Shown here piece after piece: positions 35,280 through 46,291 of a DNA stretch of 64,000 nucleotides. The DNA comes from Marsupella aquatica. Taxonomy: Eukaryota > Marchantiophyta. Position 1 is the first letter of the stretch. Each line of letters opens with the position of its first letter. The position numbers were made by a program, and so were the translations under genes. The notes beneath the pieces are model-generated. The model was given only the letters and a program-made list of their open reading frames with translations. It had not been told where the DNA came from and made no database searches. Location: positions 18,290,001 through 18,354,000 of the forward strand of contig OZ316895.1 of assembly GCA_973895155.1 (NCBI GenBank), in the 5' to 3' direction.

Positions 35280-35800
35280 AAGAAGATCCAGGATTGCACA
35301 AAGATCCACATTCATTGTCCACCCCTGCTTTCGCCGGGGCTTTCGCTCTATAGCGATCTTGCTGAAAACCAAATGTGCAAAATCGGGAACATCGTTGACT
35401 CGGAAGTCTTCGAGCTGGAACTGAGGAAGAAGGACCTGGACAATTTGTGTCGTGGAAATCAACACGCCCAAGGAACTCCGCAGTGCGCACTTCAACTTCC
35501 CAATCAATATTCTCCGATGGATCTTGGGGAGTGGGATAGTGAATCGAGAAACAATCCTAAAATGGTCTAGGGGGAGAATTGGGTAGCCATGGAATGTTTC
35601 AATCCCCAAGACTCATCAATTCATCACGAGGCAAGAAAAGACAATTTTGAATGTCCAATGTCTCCGTCACGACACTCTCATTGTCCACAATGGATGTGGA
35701 TGAAAGATCAGTTTCCGATTGCGCCACCAACAATGGCACATGGCGCGGTGGCCTTGCGCCCCTACCATTACCAACGTTTGGGACTCGATGCTCCATCACT
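35280..35800 (-). pseudogene. Gene C': unrecognised transposon gene, copy 2
   Basis: Minus-strand frame from an ATG at 35799, stopped by TGA after SLGD, then continuing in the same phase through NIPWLPNSPP, a further stop, and EFLGRVDFHDTN. Segments LPRDE..S and NIPWLP, and the later GRVDFHDTN, match copy 1 (5230-5951), which identifies the reading frame. Function unknown. Position is the same as in copy 1: downstream of a ParB-MTase gene on the same strand and close to the left transposon end. The stop after SLGD falls where copy 1 has Arg-Glu-Arg. Confidence 0.5.
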
Positions 35801-36081
35801 CTGGAATCAGGATGGAATGACTCACTTTCTTCAAATGATGCGAAACGAGGAACGAGAAAGGAAAAAAGTGTTGTAAACCCAAAACAAAACTCTCTCTATG
35901 AACAATGTCTGAAAAGTTTTGGGGATACAGAAGTGGATCTCATTCCTTTAATAGGCGTAGTGACCGGTGGGAAGGGCCCAATGCCAATGACAAGGAAACA
36001 AATCCGATAGAATTGACAAGAATTCCAACGGTAACAATCCCTAACAACGGATCCAAACACTAGCATAAGAGACAATTTGGC

Positions 36082-36096
36082 TAGCGCCAGGCGCTA
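36082..36096. repeat. Palindrome between gene C' and the foldback element
   Basis: Perfect TAGCGCCAGGCGCTA. Confidence 0.95.
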
Positions 36097-36325
36097 TCAA
36101 AGTGAAACAGTAATTATCATCACTGATGGACGAGAACATAAAAGACTAGGAAACAAACCTGGCGTTAACTATGTCTTTCGAAAAGGCCGACAATTCAAAT
36201 ATATAAAAATTGAGGTTAAGGGTTTCCCATTTTTACCACCTAATGACGGGAGAAAATAGTCATTTAACGACAGTACTAGAAGCCGACCAACGACCACTGG
36301 ACAATATCCGTTGGGGGTAGCGAGG

Positions 36326-36924
36326 ATCATCAGTTATCAGTGGCTGATAACTGATATCAGTCACTGATATCAGTTATCAGTTTGGTCGCCTTGAAATTTC
36401 TGAATCTCAGCTGAGCAGTTGAGATAGGGCCTTCGCACTTTTGCGCATCTCAGCTGGGGCAGCTGAGATTGACTCAATCTCAGCTGACCTCGCCGAGATT
36501 GGCGTAAGGACAAAAAAAACGAAGAAAAAAAATTAATTAATTTTTTTCAAAAATTCTATAAAAAAATTAAAAAATTAAAAAATTCAATGTCCGTACCGTA
36601 CGGACATCGGACTATCTCGGTGGGTCTCGCCGAGATGCGGTGTCCGTACGGTACGAACACCCATAGTGAAAAAAATATTTGTGGGGAATTTTTATTTTTT
36701 AAGAATTTTTGGAAAAAAAGTTCAAATTTTTTTTCCATTGTTTTTGGCCTTACGCCGATCTTGGCAAGGTCAGCTGAGATTGAGTCAATCTCAGCTGCCC
36801 TAGCTGAGATGCGCAAAAGTTTTTTTTTCGCATTTTTTTTCGGCGCCCCAACTTGGCGGCCTCTCTAAGATGACGTGGCGACTAATATCAGGTCGACTGA
36901 TGGAAAACACTGATTACTGATGAT
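36326..36924. mobile_element. Foldback/MITE-like element of about 600 bp
   Basis: Starts ATCATCAGTTATCAGTG and ends CACTGATTACTGATGAT, with long inverted inner arms (about 36437-36520 against 36745-36822) built around CAATCTCAGCTGA and GGCGTAAGG, and a centre with GTCCGTACCGTACGGAC-type palindromes. No coding capacity. A target duplication could not be fixed. It lies between two palindrome groups and has none itself. Confidence 0.7.
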
Positions 36925-36997
36925 GTAGCTTTACTCTATCCGCTGCCTATCAATAGACTCCAATGGTAACAATATCCGCGATACACACCTTTTTGGC

Positions 36998-37042
36998 TAA
37001 CGCCCAACGCTACTCAGAAAAATTGGCTAACGCCTGGCGCTA
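36998..37042. repeat. Two palindromes 3' of ParB-MTase IV
   Basis: TAACGCCCAACGCTA at 36998-37012 and TAACGCCTGGCGCTA at 37028-37042. Confidence 0.9.
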
Positions 37043-37242
37043 TCCAATATAGGTCCCAAGAAATCCCTCCCAGTCTAGGTCAAAATAATCCAATGATTTT
37101 CTCTATAGAGATTCAAGATTCAATAGAACTTGAACCTCACCAATGACACAAATAAACCGAGAACATAGTATTTATTATATGTGGATTCTTGAAATTGGTT
37201 TACAATGAATTGTATAACAAATGTGCATGCTGGAAACTATTT

Positions 37243-38890
37243 CTAATCGGAGGACTCTGCCTCACTGCTCTCGGACCTATCGATAGATTCCGCCTCATCG
37301 TCCACAAACTCACTTCTACAAATATCATCCACAAACCTCTTCACTAAAAACTTCCTATCACAACCTCTCCTTAGACGAAGGCCCTTCGTTTCCCAAGACA
37401 GTTTTCGGCACCTCTCAACGTTTCTGGCCGCCTTCTCTGCGTATGATGGAAGAATAAATGGTTTTTCTGGTGTCATCTCCATTGCTTCAGCAATCGTTTT
37501 CCGAAGGTCAAACCGCATATTCCACTCCGACCTGAAAGTTTTCATAGATATTAAAAATATATACATGTAAAAATATCTTATTGAAAATAGTCATGGATTT
37601 GGAGCGGGCTTACGAGCATTACTAAGAAGACTCCTCATCCTCGGATTCAGATTTTGATCCCAAAGGATTTCTCTTCTCTTCCTTGTCATCTCCAAGATCG
37701 ACGACGGGAACATCTTCCTCATCACGTTCTCCAGCAACATCCGGATTGCTGTCTTCAGAATCAAAGTTTAAAATTGATCTAACTCTGTCCAACTTCTCTT
37801 TTCCCTTCCTTGAGACTGTCTTGTCCGGAGTCAAAATTGACTTTGGCTCCAAAATGTCATCTAGCATAAATCTTGCAGCAGTCACAAACTCTCTCCGCCC
37901 TTTGACACCAATAACAAATCTACCACAATAGTCTCCCGCCACAAATGAACTTCCCAAACAAGCGGTCCAGTAAATGAAAATATCCCCACGATAGGAGATG
38001 AGCTCTATGACAGATTGCATAAAGCCAACTATAAGCCTTCCGTTTCCACAGGCCACAAGGTCTGGCATTGGATCAGTCTTTAAAGATGGAAGTCCTATAA
38101 GATTTGTAATAGAGGGATCTTTGGAGGGTGACAATGGACGAAACTTGGGATCCTTGGGGATTGAAGTTTTTGCTTGAAACACGGCCGAATATATCCAACC
38201 TCAGCGTGAAGATCTGCAAAACAAAATAATAGTGAGGTCGTGGTAAAGAATTTAAACTAGCATAGTCATACATAATATTAGCGCTTGGCGCTGGCCAAAA
38301 AGTAATGCAGATAATTCTTACCTGAGTATCAGACTTAGGTTTGTACATAGGAAACCCCATGACGACTGTATGCGAGGCAATACAAGAAAACTTCTGAGAC
38401 TATTGGCATGTAGATATTACTTCCGAAATCTGATCGTACTCTCCAGTGTGAAGAATAGCCAGAAGTCCATCGTCAGAAAGGAAAGGGTCCATTGCGCTAT
38501 AAAAAGCCAATGGAAGAGAGTGGTCTTGCAAATTCCATTTTGGTACTTTTTTGTCTAAAAGAGATGGTCTCAACCCAGTTGGCAAATAGAGAAAGCCGGC
38601 ATTGACACCAAATGCCCTAACTTTACCCCCTCTGATTACCCCCTTCGCACGGGATCCTGACTTAACGAGATTTTTACCCCAGCTCTCAACCCGACCAACC
38701 CATGATGGCTTCTCTTCCCGCTTGAACACACTCTCGTAGAAGTCTGCCAAGGTGGACTCCACAAATGTATGTCTTGATTTGTTCCCCTTGAAGTCTCCCA
38801 CATTCCGTTGTAAACCAATTGCTGCAAGCGTTTCCCGCTCAGAACCCGTGGACGTAGAAACATGACGTTTCTTCTTCCTCCTTATGCTGG
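37243..38890 (-). pseudogene. ParB-MTase IV, 3' half only
   Basis: Exons on the minus strand: 38890-38322 (cut by the LINE at its 5' side), 38213-37623 and 37531-37243. It keeps the methyltransferase-like part: AGFLYLPTGLRP, MDPFLSDDGLLAILHTGEYD and DIFIYWTACLGSSFVAGD..GRFVIGVKGR, where the glycine loop is more altered than in copy III (ACLGSS). The last exon keeps SEWN, TPEKPFILPSYAEKAA and FVDD twice. A TAG lies in the first visible exon near 38400 and a frameshift near the start of the next. Exons 1-2 with the ParB-like domain were not found on the far side of the LINE (53285-56094), so they are probably deleted. Confidence 0.72.
38279..38293. repeat. Palindrome in intron 3 of ParB-MTase IV
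   Basis: TAGCGCTTGGCGCTG. Confidence 0.9.
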
Positions 38891-39519
38891 TTGCAAGCAT
38901 GTATTGCAAGCTATTCCTATCTATCATATGATGTTCCTCAGAAGCTCCAACTCTTTGGCTAAGACTTTGGTGGCTCTCTACCGTGACTTCCTTTGGGGAT
39001 ATAATGAGAATGGTGGACGGAAAATTCCCCTGGTAGCGTGGAAGACGATGGCACGGCCTAAGGTGGATGGTGGCCTTGGGTTTAAGGACATTTGCAGTCA
39101 CTCTGACGCTTTACCAGTCAATGGTTCACCCGTGCTCTGGATTCGCAAGTCTCTGAATGGGCTAGGCTTTTTGGGGAAAATTTGAGATTGGCAAAATGGA
39201 GGAATGCTAAGCGCATCAGGAGAAATAGATACTCTCTCTTTGATCGACTATTGCTCTGTTACCCTCGTTCTTTTGGCTGTCTCTTTTACACGAGTAGTTT
39301 GTGGAAGGCTTGGGAGTCTCTTTGGCTGCACCTTATACTCTCACCGGGCGTTTTTGGCGTGGCATGCTGGTGGAGCGTGGAGGATGTTGTGAGATGCCTG
39401 GAAGGTTTTCAGCACCTACAGGATGACATGATTTGCTCCATTATCAAGATGTGCGGGAGGATTGGAGTAAGGACGATGTCGAATTTAAATGGTTCTCATG
39501 ACTCAGTTGTTCGAACCTT
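38891..39519 (+). mobile_element. L1-type LINE, 5'-truncated, part before the CACTA insertion
   Basis: Begins inside an ORF2 reverse transcriptase: VLQAIPIYHMM, then RDFLWG..., KIPLVAWKTMARPK and GGLGFKDI, the usual late RT order of plant L1 elements. It breaks into exon 3 of ParB-MTase IV. The reading frame is shifted after about 39180. The rest of the element continues at 52275. Confidence 0.8.
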
Positions 39520-39540
39520 CACTAGAAGAAAACGTCCCCT

Positions 39541-42432
39541 TTGAGACCCTATGCTTTGTGACTTTAGGGAGACTTTCAAAAATACATGACTCCAAGTTTA
39601 GGGGAGTCATTGTTGTTACATTTTATCAACTGATTTTTGGGGGATATTTGTGAAAGTCATTCCTACAACTTCTGATAAAGTAGCAATTGTAACACTAGTA
39701 GGGCAGTCATATGTAAGTTGAATAAGCTACTCTCCATTCCGGCATTCTGAAATAGAGTGCAAGAAGGATTACATGCACTCTAGACATCACAGAATGTTCC
39801 ATTTACAACCCTTGACTTGCAACCTGCGGAGTCGGGAGCACTAGGTGCACATAGAAGGAATGGGGGTTTAGGGTTGCAGAACTAGTTAAATGTCTTCATG
39901 TCAAGAGCATTGTAGTTATCCTAGCCTAATTAAACGTGCATGGGAGTACTTGCCTCTATAATAGTAAGTCTTATGCTGCTCAATGGATTCCTTAGAGTTA
40001 ATGGGCAACTTTGACAAGAATATTGGGGTGATATCATTTTCAATTCAGGGCTAAAGTAGTGTCTGGCCCCCATTCTTTGTCCACCCTCCCTAAGTGGCAT
40101 GTGTAAGGGTTAATTTACAGTTGCGTTCTAAGAGGTTACATTTGCGTTCATTTAATCTTTGCTCACAAAGTGTCGTGTCCAATTTGCTTTAGGGTACTAA
40201 CATGTGTATCAACGGCTCATGTCAACGCAAAGTGGTCAAGGCTCATTGGGTTTGGTTCACTAAGTGTTAAGGTATGCTTTGTGCGTGAGTGTGCCTTTGG
40301 ACACGAGTTTAGGGTGCGCGGGTTTTGTTTAGGGTTTAAACACGCCAGCAGAGTGCAAAGTTCAGTTCAATGTGCGTGGGAACTCGGAGGTTTTTGTTTC
40401 AGAAAAACTCACTTGTCCATTACGGGAACATTCGTCGTGCCTGAAGGTCGTCACATTGTGCGCGGTCTCACGAAGTGGGGAGTGTGCTTCACGATCGGGG
40501 CGGTTCCTTCGCGTAGGGGAGTTTTGCGCTTGGAGCTTGAAGGTTTACCTTCAAAGCTCTAGAGCATTCAAGCCGAGAGGGCGACCGGCTTGCGGAGTGG
40601 AGAGGTGAGCTGCAGTGGACGACGAGCTCTAGGACTGGGAGGAGCTGTGGGCGGGCAGGAGCTGAAATTTGGGAGCTGCTCTGGCCGCCGGTCTGGCCGA
40701 GGAGCTATGAGCGGAGAGCAGCTGGAGTGGAGCTCGAGCGGAGTGGAGCTGGAGTGGAGTGCTTCTATCACACACTGCTAAGGATTGCTACGTAGCTTCA
40801 GTTTGGGCGGCGGTGTGAGCAGAGGTGTTGAGAGCGGCTCAGGTGCCAAAGGAGGTGGTGCGAGCGGAGGTTTACCCTAAATCAAATCCAAGGAGAAACC
40901 TTGGATTTGATATGATTTAGGTAGTATATCCGCAAGAACATTTCTGGAAAGGATTACGATACTAGGATGATTACTAAAATGCCGTCAACATGTCTCAACT
41001 TTTCCTTCCAAGGTACTGAGTGGAGACTAGTAATCAATCACTTTTGTATCCAATCGGTACTTTGTGTCACGAATAAGAGACACCATCATAATCAAATTTG
41101 AAGCCATAAATAATTGATGAGTAACAATCTTTGCATCCCGTGCACAAGCAATGTCACGTCAAAAACTATGCATCAAGAACTAAGGAATATGTAGAACATC
41201 ACCAACAAGGAATCTATTTCCACATACTCAAAAGATTTAACAATCACAATAATTTTACTTCAAGGGTCCAAACTTCTCATTCATTTAGACTTGAAGGGGG
41301 AAGAATTCCTTTGTATTAAGTACTCATATGCAATGGAGTGCTTATTACAAATGGAGGTAACAAAGTTGCAATCTTGCAACTGAGCGCTCATGAAATTTCT
41401 TCACACAAAAAGTGGCAAAAACTCTACTACATATAGGGTGGCAGAAACTAAAGGGGAAAAGAGAGAATGAAAGGACATGCCTTTTCATATCTTAAGGGTC
41501 ATAGATTAAAGTAAAAAGTATGAAAATATGCTATAGGAGTACTCAAGGTTCACTAGAATGTTGCTGGAATGAAAAACTAACCAAAAGTTATCCCTAGTGT
41601 AAATTGGAGTAAAAGTGTTTTTTGTACTTTTGTGGTAAAACTAACAAATATCAACTTTGTCTTAATTTTAATTTCTAACATAAAGGTCAGAATAGGGTAA
41701 ACCTTTCCTAGGTGGAAGATTTATATACATGCTACATGCTGACAAAATGTTAGACTTTTCTGAGGTGTCTAAGTGCCTTAATAAAATCGGTAAAAAGTGC
41801 TGTCAGATAAAAAAAATACATTTTTCTGGAAATTTTTCCAAGTGTCGGAAGCGCCGTTGCGCCTTTGCGCTTTGGCATAGTCGCGCCGTTGCGCCTTTGC
41901 GCACTCACGCTTATGTAAAACTAAAAATGCCATATCTCCTAAACGACATGTCGGTTTTGGCTGATATTTTCAGGGTATGGTCTACTATGTAAGGGCTATC
42001 TCCTGAAAAAGTATGAGACTTTTCTAACTATGATAACTATTTAACTAAAATTGCAGAGATCGACTGATCTTAACTATTGTCGTAGGAGAACTAATCTTGT
42101 TGGAGTAGTGCTGTCTGGTCTGGTTGCTGAACTCTTGTGTAGGTATTCTCTTGCATAGCTTCTTGAATTTCATCCATGTCTTGAACGTGATGCCGATAGA
42201 AAGGTAAAGACTTCCGCTGTCATTCAAGATCAGAACAGGAAGTAGTCTTCGGTGTAGCATGGTATTAGGTAAAGTGTCCAGTCGATCTAAATGGTTACAA
42301 AAGGTAGCTATACTGCACCTTTGACTTAGAAAAAGTTCAAAATTTATAATTTTTCTATCATTTCTGACTAATGTACTATATTACACTGGTCACCACCCTC
42401 CCCAGACCCAGCCCAGGGCACAGGCACTGCCT
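39541..42432. other. CACTA left noncoding region
   Basis: The first 200 bp hold scattered TGACT/AGTCAT motifs, expected subterminal binding sites of CACTA elements. A GC-rich, GAGCTGGAGTGG-type repeat region lies near 40560-40770 and an AT-rich stretch follows. I see no gene before 42433. Confidence 0.5.
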
Positions 42433-45400
42433 TTGCATCATCCCACAAGGATATCATGCCATGATAATAAGCTTTGGCAGCGTGAAAGGTTACGAACCAG
42501 ACTTTCAGGAGCCAGTAGGATGAGATGTCCTTGTGCAATCTGCCAAGGATCCCGTACCAGGGGTCTGAATGAGGTTTGGCGGCATATCGCGGTTCATGGA
42601 AGAGATCCACGACATCGAGTTTGGAATGATCTTGCAGAGGAAGATTCTTCCGATGTGGAGTGGAGGTTAGAATTTGATGCTGCCAATGCTGCAAGACGGG
42701 CAAGTGAGGTTCTGCCTGGTGCATTTGAAAATGTTGTAGCTGGTCTCTGTGGGTTGTCAGCTCTCCAACGGGATGGTGCTCAGGCAGCACCACGTGACGA
42801 AGGAATTCATGTGGAAGAGATGGTGAGAGACATCTTCCAAGACTTGGATGCATTTCATGATGGGCTGGACAACGAAGAGGATACGGCTGCAGATGCAAGT
42901 GTGCCCCCTGTCGAAGAGCCTCTTGATGAGTTTGAGATAGGGCAGGAAACCCCTGGGCATGATGGGATGTTTGGCTCTCCCCTACAAATACAGGAAGGCA
43001 GGAAGTCTTTGTACCCCAGTAGCAAATGTTCTAAACTGGGATTTGTCATCATGTTCCTGAACATTTGCGGCAACCACAATGTCCCCAACGTTTTGGTTTC
43101 TGAGTTGTTGGCATTCTTGCGAACAACTGTGCTACCAGATGGTAATATTTTGCCCAAGAACATGTACGAGGCAAAAAGATGCATATCTAATCTTGGATTG
43201 AACTATGATTCGATCCATGCCTGTCCTGATGGCATGTTCTTTTCAGAAAGGAGTATAAAGAATCGTTGACATGCCCTAAGTGTGGGAAGCACAGGTATCG
43301 GAACTCAGGAAAGTCTATGGTTCCCGCCAAGGTACTTCGTCATTTTCCACTCATTCCCAAACTTCAGCGGATGTTCAGAAGCCATGCCATCTCGGAGATG
43401 ATGACTTGGGCAACTGACAAGAAAAATGATGATGGGCTACAACGACATGCTGCAGATTCAAGGCAATGGAAACTCATAGATGAGATGTATCCCGAATTTG
43501 CTGCTGAGCCGAGGAATGTCAGACTTGGGCTGTCATTGGATGGGGTAAACCCATTTGGAGACAAGAACAACAAATTTCCGTGCTGGCCTGTAACTATTTT
43601 GAATTATAACCTTCCTCCTTGGATGACTACAAAGCGATTTTTTGTTCTGATGGTCCTACTGATACCAGAGCCAGATAGTGCTGTATCTGCCAACATAGAT
43701 GTGTTTCTGGCTCCCCTAGTGGAGGAATTGAGAAAGCTTTGGGAGGAAGGAGTTCTCACATATGATGTCCTACAGAGGCTTGGGAGGTTAAACCCATTCA
43801 TCCTTAGAGCCATTGTCATTCTGACTATAGCTGACTACCCAGCCCATGGGATGATATCAGGCCAAACAACAAAAGGATATTGTGCTTGTACTATCTGTGG
43901 GCGCAATGTCACCAGTGAGTACTGCAGAGCCCTGCAGAAAGTGATACACATGGGCCATCGTCGTTTTCTGAAGGCAGATCACCCTTACAGAGAAAGACAG
44001 GCACTGATTGCACACTTTGGCAATGAGATTGAGCAACGTGGACTCCCGGCACGAGTGACCAAAGAGGAGATCAGGCAGTGGGGAGCACTAAGGGATGACT
44101 ATATCAAACGAGGGGGCAGGGAAGATGGAGTGAGTGATCCAATAAAGCGATATGGTGTAAAAAGACTGAGCATATTGGACTTGGAGCTCAAGTACTGGAG
44201 GGTAAGCCTCTTGGAGTTGATGCTAATTGGGATACATGTTTTGGTTCAGAGCATGTGCATTCATTTCAAAGAGAGAGACTAAACTTGAGGCATTTCCTGA
44301 CGCTTTTGCATTGCAACGATGCAGGAGTTTGAGCCAAGCAAACATAACATTGATGTTATGCACATTGAAAAGAATATTTGTGAGAGTCTACTCAGATTCT
44401 TGTGTGGAGAGAAAGACACTGGTTCAGTGAGATTGGATCTTGAACAGAGGGGAATGAAACCCCATCTTTGGTTGAGGCCACATGCCCACAGAGCTGATGT
44501 GCTCTTGAAGTACCAAGCGCCTGTTGCAGAAGCCTGTTCGTACTGTGATCATGCGACTTAGTGATGTGTTTCGTCGTATTTGTGTGAAGGTTTGGGATGA
44601 AACACACTTCCCACAACTGACAGAAGATGTCGCTCAGGTGCTGTGTGACCTGGAGATTTATTTTCCTCCCGCATTTTTTGATGTCATGACCCACCTACTT
44701 GTCCATGTTGTGGAAGAGCTACACCAATTTGGGCCTGTGAGTGCTCGTTGGTTGTACCCTTTGGAACGGTACATGAAGCTACTCAAAGGTCACGTGAGAA
44801 CATATTACAAACCTTAAGCAAGCATGGCTAAAGGTTACATCAAGGATGAGACTCTGGGATTTCTGACCGAATACATAGCACAATATGAGCATGTGAAGAC
44901 CAGGGTGTGGAATTCTGATGAGGAGGAAGGGGTGATAGGTGAAGTACTGGAAGGGGCTGCAACCACAAAGAACCTGACCATATCTATGAGAGACTTGGCA
45001 CATGACTTTGTATTGCACAACACTGTGGTGATGGAACCCTGGATACAATGAGTGCATACATGTGCTATAATCCAGTTCATGAGCTTAAATGTTGTGTTCG
45101 TGTGGTTTTCTCCTTCAGCCTGTTCATGTTTACCCAAGCTAATGCTGTGTGGTTGTTCGTTTAGGGAGTATGAGTCATTGAAGGCGGCCCATCCCATTGC
45201 AGGAACAACTTTTCCAGGTTTCATGGAGTGGATCAGAGTGGCAATTAGAGAGCATCACGAGACCCACCCAGACATGGATGCAGATGTTTACCTACTGTCT
45301 AATGCCCCTAGCCTGAAAGTGAAGACTTACAAACGGATGAGAGCATATGGGAATCACTTTCGAGTGAAGGATGGTGACAGTGCCTACAGGGTGACGAATG

Positions 45401-45930
45401 ACTGTGGGCTCATCACTGTATTTGAGCAACAGAGCAACAATCACGACAGGGCCTGGATGGAGATGGGATATGTGGGAGAATTAGTTGACATATGGGCTTT
45501 GGACTATGGGGCGGTGTCCAGTCCTGTGATTCTTATGAAAGGTTCATGGGTGCGGCAGGATTGGCTTGGTAACAGGGCTACCATGAAGAGAGACAACGAC
45601 GGTTTCTTGCTGGCCAATTTCAGAGGGAAATTTTCCGAATGGTCTGAGCCATTTGTGTTTCCTAGTCAGGTGGAGCAAGCTTTCTTCCTGGATGTGGAAG
45701 ACTCCCCAGGTTGGCGTGTAGTGTGTCATAAACAGGCCAGGCAACGTCAGATGGAAGGATCAAACCTTGAGTTTCATTTACACTCTCATAGTGCCTTTGA
45801 TCGTCGGCGTTCAGACCAAGTGCCTGTGGTTCATGATAGCGGGGACTTCATTCCTGTGACAAGGGTAGATGCATTTGCTGAAGGAGGCAAATTCAGAGAT
45901 GCAGATGCCAACAGTGTGCCTGTGCCATGA
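42433..45930 (+). pseudogene. TNP2: CACTA TNP2-type transposase
   Basis: Order of parts: a transposase-associated N-terminal domain (CPCAICQGSRT..EVWRHI); a zinc-knuckle-like CPKCGKHRY; the Transposase_21 core with RNVRLGLSLDGVNPFG, WPVTILNYNLPPW and a probable intron at 44201-44321; then DVMHIEKNICESLL; a DUF4218-like part (YFPPAFFDVMTHLLVHV, GPVSARWLYPLER); and a DUF4216-like C-terminus (VGELVDIWALDYG). Reading shifts by one near 43256, changes phase near 44520 and stops at 45049 before resuming at about 45165, so some breaks may be introns but at least the first is a frameshift. In the family this protein cuts and joins the CACTA ends. The gene fits the interior of the element; the start at 42433 is the first Met before the N-terminal domain. 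Confidence 0.85.
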
Positions 45931-46291
45931 GTAATGTGAATTGTTTGCATGGACATTAGTGAGGGGAAGGATGTGTAATAAAGTAATTCTGAAGCAACAC
46001 AGATGTATGGATGGATGCCTGGTGATTGTGGTTGCATTGTGTTATACGGGGTGACCATAGATGACATGTTTTTGTGGTCCAGTAGGATGGAACAGAGTGA
46101 CACAGAGATGTGTGAGTATGAAAGGAAAGCTATGGAACAACGAGCATACGTGAAAGCCAAAATCGCAGAACTGGATCTGGAAAAGGATGTGGCTGAATTG
46201 TAAGGGAACGATTCTCAACTACACCCCTCCGCTGAGTTTGTGTGACATGAATAGTTCAATGTGGCACTGAAATTGTGACTGTATTCTCATA

